From NCBI GenBank assembly GCA_033064195.1, contig JARBJD010000038.1, forward strand, positions 248,001 through 312,000: 64,000 bases of DNA, given 5' to 3'. The notes beneath the pieces were generated by a model, which saw only the letters and a program-made list of their open reading frames with translations, was not told the DNA's origin and ran no database searches. Made by a program: the position numbers and the translations under genes. This document shows, piece after piece, positions 43,153 to 55,070 of this stretch. This DNA comes from Blattamonas nauphoetae (lineage: Eukaryota > Preaxostyla > Oxymonadida). The number at the start of each line of letters is the position of its first letter. The stretch's first letter is position 1.

Positions 43153-43532
43153 TTACTATTTTGGTGTTTAACTTTGATCGAGCCCATTATCACCGATGTC
43201 TCATAATGAGCCATCGACGGGAATCATCCCATGTTTCTTCTCATCAGGTACAGTCAACCTCGGGTTCAGCGAAGGTGATGCGTGTTTCACATTTTATTGT
43301 CACAAAAACGAAGTGAAAACATAACATATGGGTAATGAACCGAGAGACTCGGCTCTAAGATTCAAACTCCCCAGATCAGAGGAAAATGACAAATTAATCC
43401 TAAACAATGAAAGAGAAAGCTAATTTGAGGAAAGAAAGATGAAAAGGATGAGTGAATCGTCAGAAGAAGGGAGAAAGCAGATGTCACGAAAAAAGAACTT
43501 CATTTCGTGAACACGCCTCACTCCTCCTCTTC
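43153..43532. other. intergenic region between two minus-strand genes
   Basis: Between the 3' end of the beta-helix gene at 43533 and the start of the MRH-like gene. AT-rich, no coding pattern; presumably the promoter of the MRH-like gene. Nothing more specific is visible. Confidence 0.45.
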
Positions 43533-46500
43533 TCACTCTGAAATCTTTCGATCAGGCGACTCGGAAGATTCTTTTGTGTTCTCCTCTGTCAACTCGGTTG
43601 GCATGTCGGACACATTGATTGCTGGATCGACAGCACTTTCAGTTTCAGGTCGATCAGAAGCCGGCTCTGTGACTGCTGGTGTGGCTTCGTTGGCTGTTTT
43701 CATCATTTCGTCTTTCTTCTCCACTCGTTTCTGATGGCGACATCTCCAAATCAGCAGAAGAGTAACAAGCACTCCAGCAATCACAACAACCACAACAACA
43801 ATCACAGGTATCAGCCAAATCATGCTTCGCGGTTTCGCTCGCAGCACAAGATGTTCAGTTCCAATCGAGCTGTCCCTGTTCAGAAGACGCACTTTCCACT
43901 CTGCCTTCTTCGAAAGATTCGCAACGTCTTTTGGTGTCACAATGAACTCGATTCTCGTTTCGGTGAACGTCGATGCTGTGTTGGTGTCAACAATCAGAGT
44001 ATCCGACACTTCTTCTGTCCCATCCTTCAACGACGCGAACACTTCCACTTGAAGTCCACACGGAAGGAACCCACTTCCAACCAGCTCCAGTTCGAAATTT
44101 CTCGTTTCCTTGTCATGAGTGATTTTTGATTGTGAGGCGTTCAAGAACGGAATCGACATTGTCGTCGCTGTTCCAGAAACACCGCAAGTCTCAGCTGAGA
44201 TTCCAGATCCAGGGAAGTCACGGCTTCGACCATCCCCTGTCAGGCCTCCAACAATCAGCGTCCCATCTGAACTGCACATCACGTTTCGGCGAGCTGAAGG
44301 GAATTCTTTGTTCGATGGTCCATTCGACAGGAAATTCACTTCTTCGAGCGTCACTTTCCCTCCACTTTGCATGATCGCTCCTGGCGCCAGGTTCTTCAGA
44401 CTGCACGATTTGAACACGGCTGTCGAGTTCACAATCTCAATCGTTCCTGTCGTCCACGAACACAGATCATTGTTCGAGGTGCGAATCTTCATGTTGGATG
44501 TGGAAAGTTGTTTCGTTGTGATGGTCCCTTCGCTGAACTTGAACAATCCTGCTGTCACAACAACCAGCTTCAGGTCGAGTGACGAAGAGTGAATCAGAGC
44601 ATCCACCGCTGTCAGAGAAAGTGAGGCATTTGACACAGAAATCACAACCAGTGGACTTGACGAGAATGTCGCAGGAACAATCAGCGATGGATGGACGAGA
44701 CCTCCCTTCGTCATTAACACTTCATTCTTGTCAGAAATCGTAAGCGTCTTGGAGAGTGTCTCGGAGTTCACCAGTTTCAGCGTCGTTGGTTTCATTCCGA
44801 TCTTCGTCGCTGTTTCAAACGCAGCATCCAACGATCCACAACTGTTGTCATCTCCTCGGCAGCTCCCATCATCTCCTCCCTTCTTCTCGTTCACTTCGAT
44901 CACAAACGGTGCCTTGAAGGGCGGAAGGACAAGAGAGAACCCAACGTTTTCCACCAACACAGGCTGGTTGTTGAATGTGATCTTTTCCACTTTGTACGTC
45001 TCTCCGAATGCGAATCGTGTGTCTGTTCCGCCTGGTCCAACTGACACTGACGACGAGACTCGATTGTCCGAAGCTGCTTGATCAGTGCTGAATGAGATAT
45101 TCAGTGAGAGGCTGGGAGTCCCTTCGAAGTGGATTGTGTACTCCCCCACTTCTAACTTGTCTCCTTCCAGCCACACCAACATCTCACCAATGTTCGTTCC
45201 TGGTTGGTAGAGAATCTTCCCAACACGCTTTGGATCAATTGTGAAGAAGGCAGACGAAGAATCAACGTCGATTGGAGTGGCTGAGATCGATGCAGCGAGG
45301 AGCGAATAAGTCGATGGGAACTGAAGTCTTTGGTCGTCTCCGAACGGCAACACATCGCTGGTTCCAGTTTTGGAGGGAGTGGGGAAGTGGACAACGACAA
45401 CACGACACATGGCAGGTGGAGAGTCCTCCGAATTTGATTCTTCAGGCTTCGTGTTGTCCAGCAGCAGCAGCATCGTCCCTTTCACTTCTCCAGCTGTCTC
45501 AACTTCAATTGTCCCTTCAGACGCAGTGGGACACAGTGTCAGTTGGAGATTGGTGACGATCGTTGCAGTCCCAAACTCTTTGATAATTCCCGTTGGGGTT
45601 TCATAGCCTTTCATCATCAGACTTGTGTTGAACGTGTCTGTATGGTAGTCCGAAACACGCTCCCTCAGTTCAGACGGAGACCCACAACCAGAAGCGAGGT
45701 ACAGATCATTTCCATTTGGTGCTGAATTGGCTCTGAACTGCACAGACGTCAGCCGAAGTGATGTCGTAGTGCAACATATCGCTCCGCCGAATCCACGTTC
45801 TTTGTAGGCTGAACAATCCATGAACACGCACTCGCTGATCGTGGCTGTGTTGACTTTGGAGGCACACACACATCCACCTTCAGATGAGGAATCTGTGGTT
45901 GTCATGTTCTTGAAGAAGCACTTGTTGATGGAGAGGAAAGAGGCGAGCTGATTATTCAGTGCAGCACCTGCACATCGTGAAACACAATTCAGAAATGAGC
46001 AGAGTGAGATGGTCATGCTCCCTTGGTTCGCGTTGCCACAGATGCTAAGTGCCCCACCAAAATCGCCTTGGTTGTCTTTGAAGGAACACTCGCTGATTGT
46101 GACGTCAAAATCGGCATACACGTGAATACACGCCGCATCTATCGTTGATGTCATGGAGGTGAAAGTGCACAGGTGGAAGGTGAGGCTGATTTGGGTAGTG
46201 TATTTTGTATATTCGTAGCGGCCGTCCTGTTTGTAGTGCTTGTGAGCGAATGAGATCGGTTCGTCGTTTGATGAACAGTGCGAGAATGACATGTTCACAC
46301 AACTGACACTGCCGAACGCATTGATGTCCAGACACCCTGTTCCAGACAAATGCGATGTGCATCTCGTCACTCCTGTCCCAACCAACTTTTGAGAAAGGCC
46401 ACGAGGAAGAACAAGTTGTTCAGTTGAGCAGCCAGGTGATGTCACATTTCGAAGAACATTCCCAAGGAGAACTGTTGATATTCCTCGTTCGTCGATCTCT

Positions 46501-47282
46501 TCTGATCGCTCTAACGATTTGGTGAGCTTCCCAAAGTCCAGAAGAGGGCCTGTTCCCAGAATGAGTTCGACATTTGAGATCTTCAGGCAAACTCCACTCA
46601 CTGACAGAAACGGAGGGATGGTGTCCGGGGATAGTGTTTTCGGTGATTGTGAATCGCGTGAGGGTGTTGGGGGACATGTGGACGTGCTCACCAGTGGGAG
46701 AAGAACCATCGAAGCGGATGAGATGTGGGAACAATCAATAACACTGATTGAAGTCCAAAACCCTTCCAGTACAGTTCCCACCATAAATGCTGTCTGCTTT
46801 GAGTTCGAAATAATCTGGCTTGAAGACACAACCACTTCGGACGATCTCACTTTGGCCACGGCTGTCCCATCACATCCACAGTCAAATATCAGCTTCTTCA
46901 TTGACACTGTCGAGTTGTCAAACAGGAACAGCGAATGGGATGCGTCTGTGTGACCTTTGGCAATATGGTTGAGATGGTGCGAATGATCGTTTTCGAGTTC
47001 GATCATCACTGCTTGTCTTTCACGGTATGTATGAGATATTGTAGTCGTATTCCCCTCCATTTTCAGCGTTGTGGATCTCACCGGATAATTCAAGAGTTCA
47101 AAAATGCCCGGAGAGAGACGGAGGATATCGGAGTTTTGGCCATTGTGTAGATTGCCGCTATTAAGATGGCAATCTAAAATGTAAGACAGAGATGTTGCTT
47201 CAGATAATGTAATAGTTAAAAGAAAGAGCCACAAAGTTTCTATCATTGAAAGAAGAGGAAATAATGGAAGATCTGAACCCAT
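43533..47282 (-). CDS. membrane-anchored beta-helix protein without kinase-like tail (1249 aa)
   Basis: The frame opens at 47282, but the ATG at 47246 (MIETLWLFLLTITLSEATS) gives a cleaner signal peptide. The head shows beta-helix repeats (ISECSFKDNQGDFGGALSI, LSINKCFFKN, ISECVFMDCSAY) closely related in order to the 36165 gene. A membrane-proximal region shares signatures with the other three (EFPSARRNVMC, GSGFLPCGLQVEVF). The TM segment is near residues 1153-1177 (WLIPVIVVVVVVIAGVLV). The cytoplasmic tail is only about 70 residues, Glu/Ser/Thr-rich, with no trace of the kinase-like domain. It is therefore either a truncated family form or a decoy/adhesin version. The frame is intact. Confidence 0.85.
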   Translation of the reverse strand: MGSDLPLFPLLSMIETLWLFLLTITLSEATSLSYILDCHLNSGNLHNGQNSDILRLSPGIFELLNYPVRSTTLKMEGNTTTISHTYRERQAVMIELENDHSHHLNHIAKGHTDASHSLFLFDNSTVSMKKLIFDCGCDGTAVAKVRSSEVVVSSSQIISNSKQTAFMVGTVLEGFWTSISVIDCSHISSASMVLLPLVSTSTCPPTPSRDSQSPKTLSPDTIPPFLSVSGVCLKISNVELILGTGPLLDFGKLTKSLERSEEIDERGISTVLLGNVLRNVTSPGCSTEQLVLPRGLSQKLVGTGVTRCTSHLSGTGCLDINAFGSVSCVNMSFSHCSSNDEPISFAHKHYKQDGRYEYTKYTTQISLTFHLCTFTSMTSTIDAACIHVYADFDVTISECSFKDNQGDFGGALSICGNANQGSMTISLCSFLNCVSRCAGAALNNQLASFLSINKCFFKNMTTTDSSSEGGCVCASKVNTATISECVFMDCSAYKERGFGGAICCTTTSLRLTSVQFRANSAPNGNDLYLASGCGSPSELRERVSDYHTDTFNTSLMMKGYETPTGIIKEFGTATIVTNLQLTLCPTASEGTIEVETAGEVKGTMLLLLDNTKPEESNSEDSPPAMCRVVVVHFPTPSKTGTSDVLPFGDDQRLQFPSTYSLLAASISATPIDVDSSSAFFTIDPKRVGKILYQPGTNIGEMLVWLEGDKLEVGEYTIHFEGTPSLSLNISFSTDQAASDNRVSSSVSVGPGGTDTRFAFGETYKVEKITFNNQPVLVENVGFSLVLPPFKAPFVIEVNEKKGGDDGSCRGDDNSCGSLDAAFETATKIGMKPTTLKLVNSETLSKTLTISDKNEVLMTKGGLVHPSLIVPATFSSSPLVVISVSNASLSLTAVDALIHSSSLDLKLVVVTAGLFKFSEGTITTKQLSTSNMKIRTSNNDLCSWTTGTIEIVNSTAVFKSCSLKNLAPGAIMQSGGKVTLEEVNFLSNGPSNKEFPSARRNVMCSSDGTLIVGGLTGDGRSRDFPGSGISAETCGVSGTATTMSIPFLNASQSKITHDKETRNFELELVGSGFLPCGLQVEVFASLKDGTEEVSDTLIVDTNTASTFTETRIEFIVTPKDVANLSKKAEWKVRLLNRDSSIGTEHLVLRAKPRSMIWLIPVIVVVVVVIAGVLVTLLLIWRCRHQKRVEKKDEMMKTANEATPAVTEPASDRPETESAVDPAINVSDMPTELTEENTKESSESPDRKISE

Positions 47283-47422
47283 TCTTCGAAATGAGACTTG
47301 ACTCTTCCATTTTGCAGCCCATCAGGATTCACCTTCCCCATATACCTGTCTGACATGACATGACAGACCTATTTTTCGCAAAATCGTTGACATGTGGGCA
47401 AGAATCTGGATGATGTCAAAAC

Positions 47423-49400
47423 TTGGGTCTGATCAGAATGAATACCGAATATCGCGTAACACGTAAAACAAGTCAAGCTCGTGCCAGACAGATCATCAAT
47501 AGAGCGAAAGAACTCGATCATCTGAACCCGGAGGCCCTACTCAAGTTTACGATTGAACACACATCAGAAGGAAAGAAAGTGGAAGATGCCCTTCGTCGCA
47601 AACATCTTGGTTTATTTCTGTCATTTCTAACTTCTTATTCTCTTCAAGTAGAATCCTTCGACAGCCTAATGAAACAACTTCGTCTCGCATTCTTATCAAT
47701 GTCCAAGCACTCCAAAGTTCTCCTGCTCACTGCTCTTCTGCAAGTCTTCACCTTTGAAGACTTCAAAAAAATACCGATTTGGTATAGATCAAAACACTCT
47801 ACGCCATCCATATCGTTTGAAGCGCCTGAATTTATACCCACCAGAAAGATCACCAATCCAAAACCAATCCAGACATTCAATTCCCGTGGAAACACAGATA
47901 CTGGTCCACACATTCCTTCACAAACATTCAGTGGAATCGTGTACAGCACAAACAAAAAAAACAAAACCTGAATTCGTTGAAGAAGCGGTCCGACAAGAAC
48001 AATCAAGGGACCATGACAATCTCCCCAAAAAATTCAATACAGACAGATATAAATGGAAATGGTCGGCTCGAACTCTCAATGATTCTCAAAAAAAAACCTA
48101 CATCAGTTGTACTGTCAAGAACATCCAGCAAATCGAATCTCGAAATCGTCATTTCGCCGATTTTGCAAGCATCTCTCAAAACCAAGAAGGAGGACGGATA
48201 TATGCAATCGTTGCGGAAGACTGGATCAACTGAAGCGGCAGGAATCATCACTTCACAGTCAAGGAAGAGAACTCTCGCAAGGAGAGAAAAGAGAGAAACA
48301 AATTCTCGAAGACCACAAGGAACAAGCGAGAATAACAAGAGACTCGTATCATTCTCAAGTGGAACAACTCCAAAAGGGACAAGGACTGCTCGTCTTTGAT
48401 TTCAAAGAAAATTGGCGCCTGTGCGTCTCCCTGAACAACATTCCAAAGATTTTTATAAGAAACAGCAAATATCCCATCTTGGTTTTGCACTGTTCACAAA
48501 ACAAGATGATCAAACCCACCAAATTCGATATTTCCACTTCCTCTCGAAAACACTAAATCATGACACACAACATGTCATCCATTGCTTCAGAGATCTCCTT
48601 CTCATGTCTGACTTTCGTTCTCTCACCCACCTATATCTTTGGTCCGATACTGGCCCTCTTTTCGTTCCGGCTCTTTTCTCCATTTTGTTTTCTTTGGATT
48701 ACAGGCCTATCTACCCCAATGCACGGTATCAGTCGCCTTTTTTTGCGAGGGGCATGGGAAGTGCGTCTGCGACGGAGCCTTCGGAGTCCTCGCAAGCTGT
48801 CTCCGATCATCCAAAATTGACAACTCAATTACGACAGTTCAACAACTTATCGACTTTTTTCGTTCACAGATCAAACTGAAACATATTCCGCCTTCACACA
48901 GTTTCCATTTGGTGGAAATTGAGTCAACAGAACTCTTTGAGACGTACACCCTCCCACGCATCAAAGATTTTCTGAATTTTAAAGTCGAAAATGGCTGTGT
49001 ATACGCTTCGCCATTTGCATGTCTTCCTCTCAACCTGTGGACAATTGTCCAATTTGTGAAGCCAAAATCTACGCCTCCAAGAGTGATCAGATCATATCCG
49101 GAACAGACTCCCGTCTCAGAATGTCCGACAAAACACGATACGCTATGTCGTGTCGAGAGACGTAATGCTCTCCTCCTAGCCATGAAGACGGACACATCCA
49201 GTGAGTCGATATCTCCTGAAGAGATCAACTCAATTCTGAGCAAAATCACCAAATTTAAGAGGCCGCAAAGACGGACAGAGAATGAATCAGAATCTGATGA
49301 TGAAGTACTACTGAATCGACCATATGGTACACGGACTCCAAGCACTCGATTGGTCAAGAAGCTGGGCAACCATTCTGTCACGAATCTACCTTATCAATAA
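47423..49400 (+). mobile_element. decayed DDE-like transposase gene of a DNA transposon
   Basis: Protein-like sequence runs through several frames. Recognisable pieces in order are LEDHKEQARITRDSYHSQVE with GLLVFDFKENW, then FHFLSKTLNHDTQHVIHCF, THLYLWSDTGP, FFCEGHGKCVCDGAFG and a Ser/Glu-rich C-terminus ending near 49400. DFKEN, the Asp of WSDTG and HGK.CDG fit the acidic-residue blocks of a widespread but poorly named transposase-like family (DF.EN ... SDG ... HGK..CDG). It is broken several times. CATGACATG/CATGTCATG palindromes at 47346-47369 and 49524-49537 might mark its ends, but no clear TIR or TSD was found. The superfamily is not assigned. Confidence 0.6.
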
Positions 49401-49550
49401 CATGTTTTGACACGTTTCCCTCATGTTTCTGTTTCTCTATTTTTATTCGAAATGTTGTCAGAATATGAGTAAAATTTGAGAGAAGTCATCTCAGGCAGTT
49501 TTGACTTCGCTCAGACTCTCACCCATGTCATGACATGAAGGTTTTTAATT

Positions 49551-50432
49551 ATGGGTCCGAGATCTTTTCACTTTTCCTTGAATAAGATGATAATCAAGTC
49601 AATTCGAAATCCACGAGACATTATTGTGATTTTAGTCCAGTTTGATGTGGCAAGTGTTGTAATTTACTGCCTTCTCGGTCAAATCATCACATTATTATGT
49701 GAATCATGGGATGATCGTGGGCCACATGCTGAACAGGCTATTTCTGCTCTTCTATCGGATTTCTTCGATTATCCGTTGTCCATCAGTGCATTGTGAGTTG
49801 GAACCGAACACAATCTCATCCTGGTATCGACAATCGATCTTTTGGTGCCCTTCCGTGTCTTTACGACAAGATTGGAACGATTCTGTTTGACTTTTACCTG
49901 TTCACAGCATCATTATGGTAGTTTTCCAGATTTTGGTCATCACACTCACACTGATCACAAGTCGTCTCCAAGTCATCTGAAAGCAATCATTGACCTGCAA
50001 AGAACAGAACCACGAGACACAAATTTGCTTTTTTCACAAATACACATCAAATCGACATCCTTCTTTGATACAAGCAGACCTAGATTTGTTCAATCCCCAT
50101 TCCACATGTGCCTCTGTCAAAACATCATCCTCGATTCTTGAATTCGCTCGTTTATTCGTCTGAATGTTCATTCAACCGACATTCTCATGATCTGTATGTT
50201 CTCTTGACTACTTTTCTTCATTATTTTCCCGTTGATCAGCCTGTTCTATCACAGAACAGCGAGTCTCTCCACATTGCCAAAAAATCCGGTGATATCTGCA
50301 AGAGAAGAGGGATTCAAACCATGTTCCTCCTTTTCAGTGGTATATCGCATTCTTTCATCATTCATTATGTTTAGAGTCCACATCTCCCTCCTCACCATGT
50401 CGACGTTGATTTTCATTCAAATGGTTCAGTGA
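49551..50432 (+). other. possible intron-containing gene of unknown function (5' part)
   Basis: An open stretch from ATG at 49551 reads KSIRNPRDIIVILVQFDV and ESWDDRGPHAEQAISALLSD, protein-like and helical. It ends at a strong 5' splice site, GCATT|GTGAGT, at about 49793-49794. Later stretches (SPSHLKAIIDLQRTEPRDTN near 49970; a segment after a TTGATCAG acceptor near 50240) could be further exons. The exon chain could not be closed. It may be the beginning of the host gene that continues to 58550. Confidence 0.3.
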
Positions 50433-50887
50433 ACCGACCTCGACTCTTCAATGATGAAAAAAGCCATAGTTGTGATCCAATCAAACCATCTCTCTTGTCT
50501 CTATAGTCTTGATCCGTCTGTCACACGATCCAATTACCAACCTACTTTTTCGCATCATCTTTGAGATATATCTCAACAAACAGTCTTATTCTGTCTTTTT
50601 TGACATTGTATGTTCCAATACAGAAATTTTAAAATCACATTTCATCATCATTACATTGTTGTTATGAATTTTTCATCAAGCACTACCGCATCAGTCTCTA
50701 CCGGAATGGCTTTCCAAATCGAAGGAAAATGAGATTTCAACATGTTTCAAACTACCTAGAGCACAATCCGAGAGCTTGACAAGATCATGTTGTCATCAAA
50801 TCCCATAGACAGAAATTATTGACATTTTGACATCCAAAAAACTCTGTCACACAGGTATACTTCCCCAATTCTATTTTTTTCACCTTA
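50433..50887 (+). other. gap with one exon-like segment
   Basis: 50509-50667 reads LIRLSHDPITNLLFRIIFEI and SYSVFFDIVCSNTEILK in one frame after a CTATAG acceptor; it looks coding and HEAT-like and may be an exon of the same host gene. The rest is AT-rich with nothing recognisable. Confidence 0.3.
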
Positions 50888-51279
50888 TAGTGGAGTCACC
50901 AATCGGTGTCCTGTCACCAATCGGTGCTTTTTTCTTGAAAAATCACTATTGGTCAAACTAAGAAAAATGTAAAATTTTAGAATTATCTTCCCACGCGATC
51001 CCGAGAAAACCTCAAAAAACCTCTTTTTGACCGCTTTTTTCATGTGTTCTCGTGAAATCTTCACAACCTGTGAACAGATTTTGATGAAATTTTTCACAGA
51101 AATGTTTTTTTGGTACAACAAATTTTTTGAAAAAAAAATCAGAAAAAAATTTTGAGGTTTTCTCGGGATCGCGTGGGAGGATAATTCTAAAAATTTATTT
51201 TTTTCTTAGTTTGACCCATTGTGACATTTATTGAAAAAAGCACCGATTGGTGACAGGACACCGATTGGTGACTCCACTA
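50888..51279. mobile_element. 392-bp fold-back MITE with 3-bp TSD
   Basis: Ends TAGTGGAGTCACCAATCGGT and complement, with the inverted arms extending about 130 bp each (perfect for the first ~40 bp). The motif CACCAATCGGTG or its variant CACCGATTGGTG occurs twice at each end. It is flanked by TTA on both sides (50885-50887 and 51280-51282). Non-coding. A TTA duplication is typical of PIF/Harbinger-type elements, but the tips do not settle the family. Confidence 0.85.
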
Positions 51280-52009
51280 TTAAATGATTCTCACTTTTAC
51301 AGCAGGATATGACCTCATTCGATTCCCGACTCCAAACGAATCGGTTCTATGGGTTCAGTTATTCTGATCAACAATGCTCTCTTACCATGGGTCGGCATGT
51401 CCTATAGGCAGGACATCATAGGACAGCCAAAAAGAGGAGGACAATTTGGATAAAAATGCCGATGACAAGAATTGAACTTGTAGCTTGCATTGTCTGTCAG
51501 TGAAAACCTTCAACCAAAAATGAGGAGAAAGTTGAGATAATTATGCACATTTTCTGTTTTAGAATCATTTCAATTGTGTTTTTTCACGTTATTTTGAGTA
51601 AAATCGCCAATGTTGTCCAAAAGCGATCGATCCGCCCACCATCGGACACGATGGGACAATTCTCAATCGGGCTCAAACCATAGGACATGAAAGCTTTTTG
51701 AGATCTGTACAATACTTGCGTCTCAATTTCACAATAAAATCGAGGGAGGACAATTGTCCTGTCCTGTCCAATCGTGTCCTATGGTGGCCCGATCTGTCCT
51801 ATCAAACCATCATTTTTATCAAGTTGTCATTAAATCAGCCAAATGACCCTTTTGTCGAAGCATACTGTGCGACAGAGGTACTCTGTGTGCTCTTTTCTTG
51901 TTCTTGTCTTCATATTTCTGTCTCTCTCGTTTTATAGACACTGGACATCAAGATCATGGAGACATTTGAAAGAGTCGAACTGAAGTGAAGGTTGAGAGAA
52001 TGAAGCGAC

Positions 52010-52980
52010 CAGTCTGCTCTCTTTTTGTCGTTTATTCTCTTATTTTCTATCTTCTCGAATTTCAGTGCAAATAGAACTGGTTTTCACAACACCTGAAGCA
52101 AGGGACAGAGGAACACGAGAAACACCAGCAGTACTGTCTGCCAGTTTGCCCTCTTCTTGTTCGTATCCTCTTCTTGACCTCTTTCTCTTCTTTGGATAAG
52201 AGAAGAACTCTTGATCGACCTGATTTTCGATTTTCTCGAGATGACGGAGACAATGATTTGGCAAGAACAACACTGAGAATGAGAGGAGCAAAATGAGTTC
52301 GAGAAAAGGAAAAAAGGGAAAGGAAGCGATGAAAAGAGTTCCAGATGAGAAGAAGAGACAAGAAGAGACAGGAGAGATACAGACGAAAGAAGGAAGGGAG
52401 CAGAGAGGGTTGAGAGAGAGAAGTGAGAGAAGCAGCTGAGACACAAAAGGAAGGTGTGCTTGCAGGGCAAATCGAACGGATGGACAACCTAAACAAACAC
52501 CATTCAAACGTCTGCCTGCTCTCCTCTCTGTATTTCGAAAATCTCAATCCTTCATCACTATTTCCTTTCTCTTTCCATCCCTTCATCTCTCTTGCATCGA
52601 TCTTCTCAGCATTGACGATGTCTTGCGAGATTCATTCCTCAAATCCGACTCTGGTGCTCTTCTCTGACTCTTTGGAAATCGAAGTCTGTATCTTCACTTC
52701 ATCGCTTCATCTCTCCTTCTTCTATCGTTCTTCCACCATTCCTTTCATTCATTCTTCATCCTTTAACGTCCTCAGCTCGTTCATCATCGAGGGTTCACAT
52801 CTTTTCAAAAACTCCATCATTACCCTTCTCTCTCACTCTACGACATTGTCAAACAGTCATTTCTTGTATGTATTCCTTTTTGAACCCATTTCGCTTCTCC
52901 CAACAGCGAAACATCACTCTGATCTAATGATCCACAATGGATGTCTCAAACAAGGTGTTGAAATCTGGCCAAAATAACAA
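52010..52980. other. low-complexity part of the 3.7-kb element
   Basis: Purine-rich then pyrimidine-rich sequence gives long overlapping frames on both strands (52586-52062 minus, 52423-52977 plus) that are Ser/Leu/Phe- or Lys/Glu-rich. A few plausible splice acceptors (for example CTTCTCAG near 52610) suggest exon remnants, but no product can be named. Confidence 0.35.
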
Positions 52981-53280
52981 AAACATCACAATCATCTCAA
53001 AATAAAGAAAAACAATCAACTATTGGATGAATTCAGTGGAAGAGAAGAAGGATCCAGACACCAGATCAAAGCCAGATAATAACGGCAAATAGAAGTAACC
53101 AAAGCGGAAAGATCGAAAGAAGAGAAAGAATCAGATGGAGTTCAAACAGAGGACATGTTGGAAAGAGTGTTTGTGGTGACACAAGCCAGGACACACTCCA
53201 CCGAAAAGAACGTTTGCTCTCTTCTCATTTTGCTGCACTTTTCTCATCCCCTCTTCTCTTCGCTCTCCCTACCATCAATA

Positions 53281-54288
53281 ATGTCTCACTTTTCCTCTCT
53301 CATCAGCAAAGATGGTACACTCACGAGTGGTCCGATCGACGTTGCCAACGTGAGTTCGGTTCGATGGATGTCTGGAAATCGAAGGGTACCGCTCGTATCA
53401 TCATTTGTTCGTTGCATCTTCAATTCGATTCTTCCTTTTTCAATTCTGTTTCCATCCTTCTCATGAGCTCAACTTTTCTTCAATTCGTTCATCCTTCCTT
53501 CACCCTCCTTTGCTATCTCGCAACGCTCTCCTTCATCATTTAGATCCATTTCTTGCTGTATTCACTCACTCCATCGATGTCCAAAGACACCATGCTCATG
53601 TATTAGTCTCATCGTCTGAATTCGAATCTCACAAGTCTCACCTCTCCAAACAGCAAAGAGTGGATCTATGACTGCCTCCTTCTCACTATGTATGTTCTCA
53701 GTTTACTTCATTTTTGTTTGTTTTGTCTCGTATTTGTTCAGATCAATCTATTCGATGGGCGCGTGCCTGACAGGTCGTATTCGCAACCAGACTGATTCAT
53801 TGAAACCCACAGTCACTCCAGTGAAGTTGAATGTCGGAAATCAGCTGCAAGGATCAACTTAACATGTTCTGATGCCCGATCCTTCACCATCGCCACTCAC
53901 TTCCCCACCAATTCATCACTCGTTGGAAATACACCGACAGAAAGACACCCACACCCAATATCGAAATTACATGTTCACTTCTCTCCCAAAAGTAGCTCGT
54001 ATGACCCCAAACGTCCACAAATCTCCACTCGATTCACCAACACGCACTTCGTCCAAATCAGCCTCTCATTACAGATCAAGTCCTGCAAAAGTATCCAAAA
54101 GCAAAGACGATACATTAGTCGCACTGCCATCCAAATTCAATCATGTTCCAGCTCGGATCATCTCCAACTTCAACGAGCCTCTCTCCTCGACTGAACAAAC
54201 CGTGAACCTTGCCCATGTTCGGTCTTCCTTCCTCTCCCAATTGATCATTGAGTGTGCATCGTTCTTCTTCCTCATCAAACTCCTCTAG
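53281..54288 (+). pseudogene. gene fragment carried by the 3.7-kb element, possibly BRCT-domain type
   Basis: ATG at 53281 opens MSHFSSLISKDGTLTSGPID and meets a strong donor (AAC|GTGAGT). Further on, NSKEWIYDCLLLT is followed by a strong GTATGT donor (about 53690) and, after TTGTTCAG, by SIYSMGACLTGRIRNQ in matching phase. EWIYDCLL resembles the conserved W at the end of BRCT domains (WI.DC), which bind phosphopeptides in DNA-damage proteins, but the rest of the domain is not clear. From 53872 a Ser/Pro-rich stretch (SPLDSPTRTSSKSASHYRSS) runs to 54288. In-frame stops between pieces show decay or missed introns. Presumably captured host sequence. Confidence 0.35.
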
Positions 54289-55035
54289 TACTTGCACTAC
54301 CATCTCGTGATTTTGCACCCGTGTCTCTCCCCGCCGTCTCTCTCCAAATTCACACTCTTCAACACGCATCCAGCGCGATGAAAGAAATACCACAACTCTA
54401 ACTTTGCGAATGAGGATTGGAAAACCAAGCAGAATCTCAAACAAAGCAAAATCGCTATCCAATTCCCCACCCTGACGCTGCCCCCACCGTCGCTCGACAC
54501 GGATTTGGACAGGCCTCACTCACCTCCGACGAACTTCGCGGCACATCTGAGGGAGATCACCCGAACAACATCATAGGGGTGAACGCAGGAGTCGATGAAA
54601 AAGTGTGAGAAGGAGAGGGAGGAAGAGGTCCAATGAGTAGAGAGGATGCTTAGATGCAGAGAACAGACAACATGGACGATCAGAGTAAAATAGCCAAGTC
54701 GGATGCTGAGATACGATCTCCAGGGTTGACTGCTCTGATCTCTCTAATATAGGATTGTTCTGATCTAAAATTCATCATTTTCAATTGAATGTCGTTCCAG
54801 TTTTTCCACTTCATGATCTAGGTGATAAAAGAATTGTATTTCTACGAATCATGACATTGATCAGACCATCACAATTTTCTTCCAGTTGATCGAATCTCAT
54901 TCACCTTTTCCGCTTCTGATTCATCCAAAATGAACGTGAAACTGAACTTTGTATTGAAAAATTAATGCTACACATCGTATCACATCATCGACATGCAGTT
55001 TTGAACAGAACCCTCTCATCGCCTAATTAAGCCCC

Positions 55036-55070
55036 AAAAGCCCGTGTCCTATCATAGGACACGGGCTTTT
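55036..55070. repeat. perfect 17-bp hairpin in the right subterminal region
   Basis: AAAAGCCCGTGTCCTAT and its exact complement with a 1-nt loop, 27 bp inside the right end of the 3.7-kb element. It contains the GTCCTAT subterminal motif in both orientations; possibly a transposase-binding palindrome. Confidence 0.8.
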
